In this document: in pieces, positions 31,983-44,540 of the stretch
Position numbering within the stretch: the first letter of the stretch is position 1
Layout: the number at the start of each line of letters is the position of its first letter
Origin: Haemaphysalis longicornis
Lineage: Eukaryota; Arthropoda; Arachnida; Ixodida; Ixodidae
Reading direction: 5' to 3'
Length of the DNA stretch: 64,000 nucleotides
Assembly (NCBI GenBank): GCA_013339765.2
Contig: JABSTR010001172.1
Coordinates: 496,001 to 560,000 of the forward strand
Notes under the pieces: generated by a model
Seen by the model: the letters and a program-made list of their open reading frames with translations, nothing else
Told to the model about the DNA's origin: nothing
Database searches by the model: none
Program-made: the position numbers and the translations under genes

Positions 31983-31985
<3 letters not shown>

Positions 31986-32237
31986 CCGCCACACCCCATA
32001 AGAAGCCAGTCTGGAACGGCTTCTGACTTCAGCAATCTTCTTCGTGGTCTGCATCAGTGTTACGCCTTCGAAGTCGTTGGTAGTCTATGGTGGCACTGTC
32101 ATTTTTTGCTTCTCCCATGTCCAACACTTCTTTCTTGCGGCATTGCAGTGGGCATCTTGTACCTGCAGACTCGCGTAATGTATTGTAGTGGTTACGGGGG
32201 AAGGGTTGCTTACGCTGGTCCGAAGCTGAAAGGTATT

Positions 32238-32500
32238 GTGGGCCTAGACAAAACGACGACGACGATGAGGATGGTTGATTTAAATGTACCAGTGATGACG
32301 TCACGTTGTACCCGAAAGTCTGCGGAACAAGGTGACAACGTCTTGCGAAAGATCGGGACGGTAGCGGCTGTTCCGCAAGTGGTGCCGTGGTTTGCAGCGA
32401 AGCAAGCAATAATGCCGGATTTTGTTAAAGCTCGCAGCCTCCGTCTTGCTGTGGGCCTAGATAGGACGACAACGACGATTATGGATATAAATGTGGCGAC
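32238..32500 (+). repeat. Imperfect duplication, 213-bp period
   Basis: GTGGGCCTAGACAAAACGAC at 32238 recurs as GTGGGCCTAGATAGGACGAC at 32451. Both are followed by CGACGA-rich sequence and GAT(T/A)(T/A)AAATGT. A frame of about 159 codons crosses both units, giving GLDKTTTT and GLDRTTTT. It shows no known domain. Confidence 0.55.
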
Positions 32501-32671
32501 CATTCATACCGAACGCTTCCTTGGAGTATTGCTCGCATTTTGTAGACATGACCTTTTGTTCCTGCTTTTGGATGAATTGTTATGATTTATGGATTTTTCG
32601 GAGCCGTTAACGCGATCAATAAGGGGCTTCAGAGCACGCATTAGCTTCTGCCGTGTTTCCCGCTCCGCTTG

Positions 32672-32806
32672 GTCATCATAATCCTAATCATCATTTTGTT
32701 TCCGTCCACTGCAGTCTCTCCCACGCTCCTCCAGCCGTTCCAGTCTTGCGATGCCCTAGTCCACCTTATGCCTCAGAATTTTCTAATTTCATCCCTCCTC
32801 CATCGT
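32672..32806 (-). mobile_element. LINE 3'-end fragment
   Basis: CATCATAATCCTAATCATCA is the TGA-rich 3' tail in reverse. GTCCACTGCAG, CCGTTCCAGTCTTGCGATGC and TTCTAATTTCATCCCTCC follow in the order of the common tick LINE 3' region. The GGACGAAGGCC word is deleted. Confidence 0.6.
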
Positions 32807-34299
32807 GTTAATTATCGCCCTCTCCTTGGTCGTTTATAGGAAATTCATTAGCTCCGTGAGTTATAGCTCTGTTTTGCACCGCCTTCGGGCAACGCGGGTA
32901 GACTTTGAGGATTCGCAAGGTCCTTCAAAATGAGTGTTTGCGTCAAACAAAATTCTACCGAGATAGCGAACGCCAGCTGTTGGCAGTGTACGCGAACTAA
33001 ATGAGTAGCAATAATGTAAAAAAAAAAAAAGGAGGAGGCTATAAAGATTGTCACGTTGACAAGACACGGGCTTACACGGGCTTACACGGGCCCGTGTACA
33101 AGAAAAATGATTAGTAAACGAGGCGTGTTTCTAGGCTCTTACAGCCGCAGCAGAAGCCATTTACGTGTTTTTGTCGTGTTCTTACCTTCTTTTCGGCGTT
33201 AATTACTACACACGGCATTGCACCCAAAGGTGGACGCGGCGTCCGCTTGCAACGACCGGCGAGATTCCTTCACGCGCGGGTTGACATGACAGCCGTGATA
33301 AACCCTGTGACCACCAGTGCCCACTGGGACATCCCAGTACGAACTTACAGGCCGCCGAGGCAGATACGTGTGTGTGTCTCCGGGTATAGTCAAGTCGTGC
33401 AGCCTCACGCACACAACACGAACGATCGACGGAGCAGTGTTTTCCTCGAGTTTCGAGTCGCGGCACGTCTCTTCCTCAGCCCTCAGAAAAAGCGCGGGAA
33501 ACAAAATAAAGAGCGGGAAAAAAAGACACCGCAGCGCGTCTGTGCGTGGCGCGAGCTTACAGCTGAGGCGCGCGTACTTTGTAAAAACCCGCGTCCTACC
33601 GCTTCGTGCGGCGTCGAAAACGACAGGCGCGGTTTCCTTTTTTTCCTTTCTTGCGTCGTTTTCGTTTTTCTTTGTTCGGTTGCGCAGCGAGAGAGACTGT
33701 GCGGAGCAGCAGCAGCTGTCCGACTGGTTTCCGCGCGTGCCACCCGTCTTTTGACGCAATTTCGACGCGTCCTGCAGTGATGAACGCTTTCGCGCCGCGT
33801 CGAACGAGCTGCTGGTCTTGCCTCGCGGTGCGACCGGCTTGGGCTTTCAGCCAGACGTTCGAATCTTTCCCTTCGTTCGGATAACGTTTTGTATACTCGG
33901 GAACAAGTTAAGAACGGCAATAGCTCGTGTACGGTGTCGCTCCGCCTAAGCGACGCACCCATATGTCAACGGGCTCGCGCGTTTTGAAAGGAGGTAGCTA
34001 TGAATGCGTGGTGTCGTCTGCCTTTTCTCACGTAGTTTGTTTGTCATCGTACATTATAAGCATATCAAGTACAAAAATAACTGAAACGGCTCGTGCCGTG
34101 TTCAAAGTATTCCCAGTAACGCAGTACTTGCAGCGCGCGGAGTAACGTCCGGCTGCGGTGATGAGGCACAGCGGCAACTTCCGTTGCCGTTCATAAGTTG
34201 CAACCGAGTTAGGAAGGAGTTCCGTATCACTGACAGTTCGCAGCGATGCGGGGTGTCAGATGGGCACTGGAAGGGATGAGTTAAAGTTCTCAAGCGATG
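32807..34299. other. Unassigned, probably intronic
   Basis: Contains three tandem units of ACACGGGCTT-like sequence at about 33066-33097 ending in the palindrome ACACGGGCCCGTGT. The rest is GC-rich sequence with chance frames on both strands. Confidence 0.35.
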
Positions 34300-35800
34300 T
34301 GTCCCTGTGGGGCATGGGTAGATTGGTGATTGATGATGGTAGATTCGTTGGCCGACGACACGTAGCACACGACGGTCTACTCCACGAAAACAAGATGTAC
34401 ACCTTATTAACACGCAGTGTTCAATTACAACAGTGTTCAATTACAGTGTTCGATTGCTCATGATCAGAGAAAAAGGGTCGGGCAGAAGCCCGCACCCAGC
34501 GGGGTTCCCTCGCTCCTCCGAAAAATCCCCAACACCTGAGTTTTAATCCGAAGGTCCCGCTCCGAAAGAGTCGTCATAACCAGAGCTCAGGACCTATTAA
34601 TTACCTCCACTAGGCCAGTGATTGGCCACACTAACAAGCAATCCCAGGTGTGTACTCGAATAATCACGTGGCCCAACTCTCTCACTCTAACTCGGAAACC
34701 CGAAGGTGTTCAGCAAAACACAAATACAGCACCGATGAAAACAAACCAGGCAACAGCCAACTCTGAGCGGCTGGTCTTAAAGTATTGTCCATATCATGCG
34801 CGCTTGTAACTGTGTTCCGTTCCGCGTAGACAAAAATTCCTTTCTTTTGTCACACGCCGCGCGACCTCCCTAATTCCTGGAACCACGCTGAGTAGACACA
34901 ATGCAACAGTACCTCGCTCGCAGACGTGTTCCAGCCGCCGCGGCGCCAAAGTCAGAGGTGCAACGAACTGTTCTTAAGCCTGTTTTCTTCTTCGTCCGAC
35001 CTCGTCCAAGATTGGTTGACGCGCGTGTCCGACGGCTCGTCCGACATAACCGACCCAAAGTGACCCTGCCCGAGCGAAGCTGCAGCATCGCCGGGCATGT
35101 ACCGGTGTGTGGGAAGCGCTGTAATGCGCTTGCGTCTACATCAAAGTTACGGCTACTGGCTGATTATGTCTCGCGAGATAAACATTCACGCCATCGGTAC
35201 GCTAAATACAAATATGCTGAGGGAAATCAACTCAAATTTTCTCAAATTATCACAACACTTGGTTGAACGTAAAGAAAAAGTACTATATGGTCCGATGAAC
35301 AAACCACAACGCTCGATTCAACTGGCGTATAGTTGTCCCGACACTCCTGTCGGAGTTCTGCTTTCGAATGCAAAAGAAAACGGTCGTCCGACACGGCTCG
35401 CGTGTTGGATCCGACATGTCAAATCCAACACGTCGGACGAAAAAGAAAACAGGCTTTAGCTCCGTAACTTTGAGCAGTACAAGCGGTGTAGCCAGAACGT
35501 CGCTTGTCCCCATGACTCCTTGAATGACCTCAAAGCTCCCGTCCGTTGCGGGCAACCCGGTGGCGGTAATCACGGTCGTTAAACAGTAAATGGTTCCACC
35601 CCTCCGGCTTCACAAAACGAACGAGAGGGAGACCTCCTTCAAAAGCTATAGTATTGCTTCTGGCGGCTACTGTGGTTCCTCTCTCGCCAGGAGAAACGAC
35701 TCTGCGGGATGTCTTCTCTCACACTACGTCAGCCCAACCGGCATGCAAACAGACAATAAACAGAACGGTACCAAGCTGCTGGGAGGTTTAAATCAATTAA
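34300..35800 (-). mobile_element. LTR-like dispersed repeat, copy B, interrupted by a MITE
   Basis: Diverged partner of 14900-15960, with the same block order: the CCCGCACCCAGCGGGG block (about 34490), ATCACGTG...CTCTCTCACT and CGGAAACCCGAAGG (about 34660-34710), GGCTGGTCTTAAAGTATTG (about 34770) and GGCGGTAATCACGGTCGTTA (about 35562). The MITE at 34977-35455 accounts for most of its extra length over copy A. Confidence 0.5.
34977..35455. mobile_element. 479-bp MITE with TTA target duplication (PIF/Harbinger-like)
   Basis: Terminal inverted repeats of about 24 bp: AGCCTGTTTTCTTCTTCGTC at the left against its near-perfect complement at the right. Both are flanked by TTA (34974-34976 and 35456-35458). 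A three-base T-W-A-type duplication points to PIF/Harbinger. GTCCGAC words recur inside both ends. There is no transposase frame. It is inserted in an LTR-like repeat, so it is the younger of the two. Confidence 0.7.
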
Positions 35801-37795
35801 GCGCGGTGCCCGAACATATCTGGGTGGAATGGCCTATCAGTCGATTCAGCCCAATCGGGTTGGCACGAACGGTAGCACCTTGTCAACGGTGTTACATAAA
35901 CAGACGTAATACAGCCTTTTGGGGTGTAATACCAGCTGTTGGACGATACTAGTTATTTATTAGTCACCTAAAAGGGGTCCTGCAAACGTTGTTTTACTAG
36001 TATACTGCATACAGAAAAAGAAAAATGCTTTGCAATATCGTTTAGGCTTCGTCGTTGGTTCACAGATTTGCTGGCAGTCGTAGTGCTGGCAGTCCACGAA
36101 CTGCCAGTCACAGTCACAGATGTGCTGGCAGTTCGTGGCTGAAGTGTACACTTCAAACGTCGTCGTCGGGGTGATCCCAAAGTGTGCCACTGGATATTGG
36201 ATACGACGCTGGAAATGCTAGAGCTATTTTGAGCGCCAGAAGTGAGCCTGGCCGTATAGTGCTTTTCGAGTGCTCCTAGGGTGGCTTCCAGTTTATGATG
36301 AAGAGTGTATGCGTGTGTGTGTGTGTGTGTGTGTGCGTGCAGGGGGGGGGGGGGGGGGGGTGTTGGAGCTGCACGGCGCGAAGAGCACAGGATATCGAAC
36401 GGAACAAACTATAGGGAGTTCACGATGTACAGGCTCACTCGGGCTGCGTTCAGCGATAGCAGCCGACAAGCTCTAGCCATTTTATCGATCGGGCGGTTCT
36501 TACGTAATGTGCGCGCGAAGGAAATCTTGTCGAAACCAATTTCAACGGGGAGGTCATAGCAGGAGGTCAAAGCATGCGATTCTGCTGTGACTCTGCTGTT
36601 GGGAGCCCACCCTTGGGGCCTCGCGTGAGTCGCGAATCATTTCTTTAAATCGAATATTCTGTCCGACCTAGACAGCAAGACCCTTGTGAATTTGTTGGGC
36701 GGGGGGCCGGAGTCAGTGCTCTCTAAATTGACCCAGTTCGTCAAATCATTTTTTTGAAGAACGCCTTTATATGCCTGCGTCACACGGGTTTCATCGCGGC
36801 ATTGGAGGCGTTCGAGAAAAAGAGAAAGGGGTGGAGGGGAAGCAAAAAAAGAAACGGCGATGTCGGACGTCGCCCAGCTAACGCGCGCCCGAGCGACTTC
36901 TCGTCGGTCGCGCTGGCTGCGCTGGCTCTTCTTTGGGCCGCTGTCACTGGCGTGTTTATCTCGCGCCGCTGACGTGCACGACCTTGAAGTGCGGCAACCG
37001 CAGCGAAAGACTGACTCGCGCATCGATGGCTCTCGTCGGCCGTCGTGCGTGCCCAACCCGGACTCGGCTCTCGGGCGTCGCTTTTTGCTTGCCGCGCTAA
37101 GAATCGACGCTGCCGAGCTTCCTCCGGCCAAACGCCTCTCACACGGCTGCTAGGCCAGCTTGCCGTAGCCGTCGTCCGCTTTCCTTCCAGCTTCAGCGGA
37201 TAAATCAAGAGGGCTGTCGATGAAACTTTCTCCATTTCTTTTACCACTTAAAGAGTCCGGCTTTAGATAACGATTTTAACGTGCTCTCATGCCTTCGTAA
37301 CTGGGAGGTATTCGTTCTTGGGTTCTCACCACAGCTGTACGGGCAGCCGATGGTGCAAACGTGCCCCTCCTTTTCTTTTTTTTTTTTTTTCGCGATTGCG
37401 TGTTTGTTTTTTTCTTTTTTCGATGTCGTCGCTGCTCATTACGCTGCCTTGGGGGCGAAGACGTGACGCGAATGCTCTCAGTGCCCTTTCGCGCTTACTA
37501 CCGCCGCGCACGCAAAAAGAAGTAAAAGGAATATGGACAGAAAGAGCGCAAGTAATCGAAATGGAAACAGCCGCTTCTCTCGAGCCGATTGCCGCCACAA
37601 TCAGCATCTCAAATAATTAGCCCGGGCGCAGCGAAAGAGGCGGCCGCGGAGTCTGACCCCCTGATCTTTGTCCGTACACACGCTGTGCGGTGCCCGCATC
37701 GGGGACCCCATTTTGTCGGCCCATGCTCCAGAATGATTCCGATCTGGCGTCGTCGTCGGTCAATCAGGTTCCACTCGAGAAAGAGAGGGAGCGCC
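35801..37795. other. Unassigned, probably intronic, with short repeats
   Basis: GCTGGCAGT occurs about four times in 36066-36145, partly as the palindrome CTGGCAGTCCACGAACTGCCAG split by CCACGAA. A (GT)n run at about 36312-36335 precedes G19 (36342-36360). A T-rich stretch lies near 37376-37390. No exon was recognised. Confidence 0.4.
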
Positions 37796-37803
37796 TATAA
37801 AAG
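37796..37803 (+). promoter_or_regulatory. TATA-box-like element
   Basis: TATAAAAG is a consensus TATA box. It lies in GC-rich sequence with GGTCAATCAGG about 35 bp upstream and a TTCACGG initiator-like word about 20-30 bp downstream. It could mark an internal promoter. No exon downstream is convincing. Confidence 0.2.
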
Positions 37804-38405
37804 AAGAATAAGCGATCTCTTCACGGCTGTTGTCGCTGGGTTTTAGAGGGTGCTTGTGGGGAGAAACGGAGACGGGCCGTGGACGGGTTGGAAGGGCCAT
37901 TAGTACGTCGCTGCCTGCATACACGCTACTGGACAGTCGAGTACCGGCCCTTCTAGGCCCGGGTCACCCGTGCTTTATTTATGGTGCCGCACGAGAAATA
38001 CGTGACTTAGATGACGCGCGTAGATTGGCGGGGTGATAACAAGTGATCCGTATGTACCCCTGTGTGCGATAGCCATGGCTGTGTGTGTGTGTGAGGGGGG
38101 GGGGGGGGGTTAGCTTGAATGTAAGTCCACTTTTGCTAAACCAGTTCCGTTCACGATTGACGCGACCCGCTTTTGCCCTCTATCTCCACGTTCTGAGAAA
38201 TTTCTAGCGATGCTTGTCTAGAACGATTTGTCCCAAATAAGCTATTTCTGTAATCGGTGGAGCTTTGAAGCTCCGTAGAGAAATCCCGCTCGAATTCAGC
38301 TCCGAGCAGCCGGATCTTTCTTGATATTAGTTTGTTGTGGATATTTTATCGATTTTCATCCCATTGCTGTGAGCACTGACCTCCCAAAGCTTGAGTGAAA
38401 TGGCT

Positions 38406-38516
<111 letters not shown>

Positions 38517-38988
38517 GGGGTTGTCCGGGCTTATGTCGAAACCTCTCACTCCAAAGGCGCTGACATAACCTGTGACGTTATAACTCTGTACTTCTTCTCG
38601 CTAAGACGAACTCACGCGAGATTTATTTTTGTTGGGAAACTCCCGGTTCGACGAGAGGTCGCTTGCGTAAATCCTGCCTGCTCGACGCGCTCTCGCGTGC
38701 TGTGCAGCTAATCAGCCCTTCGCGAAGACGGAATCGACCGGCGGTCTCGTAGAAAAAAAAACGTTTCGTAACATTGCAGTTGCGCTGCCGGCTTATGCTT
38801 TAGCGGACTTATATATTGCACTGAGTGTTCCGCGTTGTTCGTGGTAGCTTGTGTCGACGGTTAAACGACGCCGGCGGCGTACTACTAAAACAAAAATAAG
38901 CATTCAGAAGTCACGCAATGGTGGAGAATTAGGCGAGCTGTGATGTTCGGCGAAGTAACTCAAGTGCAGACAACTCTTGCGTAGCCAG

Positions 38989-39240
38989 ACCCGCCGCGGT
39001 GGCTCATTGGCTAAGGATTTGTGCTGATGAGCACGAGGACGCGGGTTCGACTCCCGGCCGGGGCGGCCGCTTTTCTGATGGAGGCGAAAAGCAAATACGC
39101 CCGTGTGTATGAGATTGCGGCGCACGTTAAAGATCCCCTGGTGATGAAAATTAATCCGGAGCCCTTCACTACGGCGCGCCTCATCGCCTGTGTTGCGTCA
39201 GCGCGTTAAACCCCAAAATCAATCAAATCAATCAATCCTA
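38989..39240 (+). mobile_element. Ruka-like SINE, copy 6, full length with target duplication
   Basis: CGCGGTGGCTCATTGGCTAA gives the head with the A-box. The B-box GGTTCGACTCC lies near 39046. The body words GCGGCCGCTTTTCTGATGG, CGCCCGTGTGTATGAGATT and CCGGAGCCCTTCACTAC follow, and the copy ends in AATCAAATC repeats. The exact 9-bp duplication CGTAGCCAG flanks it (38980-38988 and 39241-39249). This is the best-preserved copy here and gives a length of about 252 bp for the subfamily. Confidence 0.92.
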
Positions 39241-39334
39241 CGTAGCCAGGTCTATACCACGAACGTGGACGTAGTGTCACCTTATTTCGTCACGGATCCT
39301 CGTTCACAGTCAGCGCCGTGCATGAAGATGCTGA

Positions 39335-39715
39335 ATATAATATTTCGAGGTATAGTTGTTCGAGTAGCGAACTTTTCGAATGGAAGCTAATGCAATCGTT
39401 CGAGAAAAAGCAGGTTTCGAATATCGAATCGAGTAAGCAATATTACATTTGCGTGGTACCGTTCACAGATGCGGGTGCTGTCAACCCGTAACAAGTGCGA
39501 GCGAGGAAAGGCTGCAATAAAGCGACTGAAGAAAACTCAGGCTAGAACGAGTATGTGCGATTCTATATTCGCCAATAAGTGACAGTGGACCTGAGTTCTG
39601 GGGCTACTCTTTGCTCAGCAGCTGATTACAGCATGTTTGAAGCTATCGAACGTCAAGTTTTTGAATCGAATACGAATCGAAAAACAGTCTACATTCTAAT
39701 AAAACTCGACCTTTT
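39335..39715. mobile_element. Possible relic of the hAT-like TCGAA-rich family
   Basis: Frequent TTCGAA/TCGAATA words (TTTCGAATATCGAATCGAG near 39415, GAATCGAATACGAATCG near 39662) resemble the subterminal parts of the 4546-5437 element. Termini and target duplication are not recognisable, so this is tentative. Confidence 0.35.
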
Positions 39716-42700
39716 GGACATTCTTCACTCCTAATTTCCAAGTAACAGACAGAAAAAGTATGATAAATTCACCGCCGATTCTTGGTTCTGGCTTATAAAA
39801 AAGTAGAATTGGTATGCCTTACAAAACATTCCAACAGAACTCCGGGCATAAAATCAAACTGCGCAGAGACACGCAGCAATAAATCGTTGCGCTGGGATTT
39901 CGCTTATATCAACGATTGATGACATCCGTTTAACGTACCTAATTTTTTTTTGTATATATCCACGTTCGGTATAACGAACTCTATAGTATTTAAAAAGCAC
40001 AGATCGCGCCAGCGACGTTCGCACGTGGCAAATGAAGCTCCGGTGGCTGACCCTACTGCTCTGGTTGTTGGCAGGAAGGCAGACAGAGACAGGCTCGAAA
40101 GACAAAACAAAACGAAGCAAAAAACCCCGAGTGAATATTGGGCGGACCTGTTGACGAGTTTAGCAACGGACAAGACACAAGTGTGAAGCGTCAGCGTGCC
40201 CTCTGTGGGGCTTTCGCGCAGCTTTGCACCGCCACTTGACGCCTTCAAGCGGTTCGCGCCTGAAGAAACGTTTTGTCGACACCCCATGGACTCGATGTGA
40301 GCATGTTTATCAATCCACATTGTGCGTCAATCAAAATCACGAGCACAGAGTGATAAACGCTTTGGAATGTAGTAGAATCCATGCTATTGAATACATGAAT
40401 ATCTAGTACGTGTATTTTTTTTTTTTTGCCTTTCCCCCCGCTCTTTCTCCGACGTGGTTGCACCATTGTCTTGTCTCGTTCAGTTTGCATACGGTATTGA
40501 TGAATCGCTTAAAGAGAGGAAACGGGGCGATCTGTATACACGCCCACGTAGAAGGGAAATATAGAACCTGTGCAGACGACAGCGCGCAAACATATATACG
40601 GACGAGCCATCGCGGATGGCGCAAGTCGTGCTAGTCAGGCGCGTAGATTACGGACTCTCCTTAACCGGCCGCACTCCTGGGAGCGCGAGCACTGTGTGCC
40701 TACCTCTCTTCTGCCGCATATCTAGGACCTCTCTCTCTCTGGACCGAGGGTGTAGAAAGCGGAGCTGTAGAAGGAAGCCCTACGCGGCACGAACGTCGTC
40801 ACACACAAGCCGGGAACAGCGTTTGGTGGGAGATTGACGAGGGGCGGTGTTTCAGACGTTGTGTAACTACGCGGGTCTAGGAAGCCTGCCCACGCGAGAC
40901 GGGCCAATTAGAAAGGGAAGCGAGCTGCATACGGCAGATGGGTTCGTCAAAACTGCTTGTTTTTTCCGTAGTCTGGTCGCGACCCTGGCCAGCCTTTCAC
41001 GTAACTGAGATGCAACGCTTTCAGTCGTAACTTACGTAACGCCGCTCAATTTGTCGCACGGAAATTAAGAACTCCAGTTTCGGTTTCAGGCACAGGAAAC
41101 AAGGGAGGGACTTCGAGCGTATGTAAGCTGTATATAGTAGTGCTCGCGCACGGGCGTCTTGTTCTCGATCTGTTGCTGTTTTTGACTGCTAACATGCAAC
41201 ACACTGATCTAATGCGGTAGCAGCTGTTGACCGCGACCCCTGCACTTCACAGTAATGGTCTCGGTCGACGTCACACGCGCGCGGAGTATCGCATTATTAT
41301 GAGATCGGCTCCTGTTGGTTACGTTCTGCTCACCGTACACACCCTTCGTGACCATCGTGTACGCTTTCCACAACTAGTCACATCAGCCAGTGCGTTGCGG
41401 AATGGGAAAGCACGAATTGGCTCTCCGCTGAACGTTGGAGACGGCTGTGTAGTGTGCGGCTGTGGGAATCGTAGCCTAAACATAGCGTCGCGTGATATTT
41501 CCCCCGCATTCTGAACTTCCATCGCTGGCAACATCGCTTTGCTTATTTACACTGGCCAAGCCGTCGTCACAACTTTGTGTGATACATAGCAGTGGCATAG
41601 TGGTGCGCGCATCATCACCGCCAGCGACACGGAGGGCAGGCTTTCGTCCAGTTGTCGCGTGACACGACCAAACGACGATCGATGGGAGAATCGGAAACCA
41701 ACGTTGCTCGTACATGCGGTGACCGAAGCTCGACTGGTCTCGGCTCCATTCTTCACTCCGAGTGAATCGCGCGGCAGGACTTGGTCTACTTGACTGCGAA
41801 GCGACGTGAACCTGGAGAGGGAGTGATTGAGAGGAGGTGGCAGTCTCTCTCGCTCGTCGACGTCTTTTACTGTTCTTTCCCGGAGGCGGGGAAGAAGGAA
41901 AAAAGACGTCGCGAAGGAGCGGCTCCAGCAGCAGAGACGTCAGCAGTGCGCGCCGGGGCGAGCGAAGTGTGCGACCGCTTTTAGCTCGAGTTGCTGGAAC
42001 CGGCGTCGCTGCTTGCGAGAGGGCGAGAGCTGCGTAAGCTTCGTGCGGCAAACTCTGGGGCTAGGCTCTCGGAGCTATCTTCTTTGGTGCGTTTTTTCCC
42101 CGTGTGTGTGCGTGAGAGAGAGAGAAAGAGAGAGAGAGAGAGACGAACCGAAGGAATGGCTTTCTCGCGTGCCGTGGTCTTTCTTCTCCTTGGAGGAACT
42201 TACTCTGAAGAAACTACCGAGCTAATGCGGGAGTTACTCCGTCTTGTGATATAACCGCGTGCAGCTCGAATAATACGCGACGGCGTTGCGAAAACGTTGC
42301 CGGTCTGGCAACGCTGGGCGCCAGATGTTGAATGACTCCCGTGTAGTTTTCACTACGCCGAAAGGATGCGGGGCGCCCGTGCGCCGTTTCTCCTCCTCGC
42401 GTGGTAGTACGGGGGAGAAGCAAGCAGCGAAGGGGGGAAAATCGGCAGGCGTAGTATCCGCGAAGCCGCTTCGTCGGAGTTTTTCAGAATCCGGCTCTTG
42501 TAAAGAGGGCGTTGGAGGTTATTCAATGGTCATGCTTTATATTTGCCCACCGGTAACCGCGAAAAACGGAGTCGCCCGATGCAGTTGTACACCTGGACGA
42601 CCTTGTGGCGCGTAACAGCGTACGTATAGTGAACTTTCCAAAACGGGAAATTACTCCCAACGAGCGCCTTATCCCGACTGAATGAGTTAGGAGTGTGGCA

Positions 42701-44540
42701 GGCGGGAAGCTGCGTTAACCGAAATACAGTTCGCGCTCATCTGCCTCTACAATGAGATTACGCCCGTCGGGAAGCGTGTATGCGCCCAGGACTTGAACGA
42801 TTGAATGAAATCAATGGCGGAGGTCTCGTTTCTCCGAACGTCGAGGGCGCGACATTTTCGGGCAGCCCGATGTCGTCAGCACGAAGGCCTGGTTAAGTCC
42901 GGCGCGATTCAGCATTGTAATCCGCATAGAGCCAACCGCGAAGACGGCTGTCTTGGCGAGATTCGGACGCCTTCTCGTAAGTAGCTCTCGTTGCCCCGTA
43001 GCGCACTGGTGACGCGCCGAATTTCGCGCGCTCCTCTGCGTAAATGTAAATTAGCGTGGCTGCGCGAGGCAGCCACGCTATTGCGGCACGGCTGAGAGAA
43101 AAAGACGGTAAGGGAGAAGGGGGTGCGCTGGGGGACGTGCGTAAGGGGGTCGGGCGCTCTCCTGCGGAATTTCAGGTTGCCTGGCTCCTTGTTCTCCGGC
43201 CGAGGGGCAGAAAAAAAGAAGTGGGGGGGGGGGGGGGGGGGAGAGAGAGAGACTGGGCTGCGGATGCGCTACCCTTTCCCGCCGCTTAGAGCAGGAACAA
43301 AAAAAAAAAGCAAAGAATGCAAAATAAGGGAGGGGGCATCAGGTGCTTGAGGACCTTCGCTGCGTGCGGGGTGGCCTTGAGACTCAGCTGCTGCGGCCGC
43401 TCCACCTTTTCCCTGCGGGCTTACTTGATTCTATTTTGATATCCTCTTCTCTTCTTCTTTTCTTTGCGCGTGCGTGTTATTACTATTATGCGCCCAGGGT
43501 TGTTTCCCGCTGCTGTGCTGGCGGGTGCTCTCCGTAGCCTTTTTCTTTTTCCGTTGCCTCCGGCAGCTAGGCCACTTTGCGGAGTCGATGGACCGCTCAG
43601 CTAGGCTTTTGCTGACGGCGGCGATTGTGGTGATCCTCCCGCAGCGAAGGGAAGATCGTGGTATACCATTTTCTCCCTGGCGTCCTCCTGTGCACTCGTT
43701 TCCGTTTCGCTTCGTTCGGTTCAAACTCGGATCCCGACCCCCCGCCGCGCACGAAACCTTCGCTCTTCGTAGCGGAGGTTTGAGCGCGGCAGTAAGAATC
43801 CAAACGTGGACGTTGCGAAGAAATGTTCGCTTTGATCTGTCGCCTATTATATAGAGTAAGTCGTGAAACAGTATGGTGAGAATGTCCTCCTCTAATTCCT
43901 TCTCAGTTAGTGGATTTGTAATTAGCGCCGTTTTTTATTGTATTTAGCGGTCGTTTCGGCGTTGGCGCTCGCAGTCTATTGAACGTATTACGCGGGTTTG
44001 ATGCGTAGCTCCGTTCCACCGTTAAATGTACGCATTGTAATGTCTTAAGGGTAAAGAGGACTTGCGGACTTGTTTGAGGGCAGTGGGCCTTACAAGACAA
44101 ATTTTGCCCATTGGAGGTGGCGCAGTATTGTCCGCAACTGAGTTCACTCGTTTGTTTCAACGTTCGGTCACCATTGTGTGGACCTCAGTTAAGTGGCTTA
44201 CTAAATTTACGAGCCCCCAGTACGGATATGCTGTGGACAATAAATAGACAAACAAGAAAACAGAACCATAAAAAAATGTTCTAGACACAGCGCACTGCAG
44301 TCGATGACGCGTGACAAAACGGGTCAGCGTGTTAGCCTGCTTTCGGTCTTTGTGCTGTGAGGATGGCCGCGTAAGGACCAGAAGACAATAGACGATTAAG
44401 AGGAAGAGAAGGAATGAGAAAAAAATCGGCCCGGTTATATGCATGCACAGCGCCGTCTCCTCCTGTTTCTTCTGCTGTTTTTGCGTTGTCGCCTTGTTAT
44501 TTAATAAGTGCACAACGCAACCTCGTCTCCTTGTCTCTAC
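39716..44540. other. Unassigned, probably intronic, GC-rich
   Basis: Read through for genes and found none I can support. Local features are a TATATAG word near 41131, (GA)n at about 42113-42142, G19 at 43223-43241, and many poly-A or poly-T runs. A short frame at 42156-42254 (MAFSRAVVFLLLGG...) has a signal-peptide look, but its 32 codons are not convincing. Confidence 0.35.
43052..43080. repeat. Perfect 12-bp stem hairpin
   Basis: TAGCGTGGCTGC and its exact complement are separated by GCGAG. There is no T-run after it, so it is not a terminator. The function is unknown. Confidence 0.7.
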
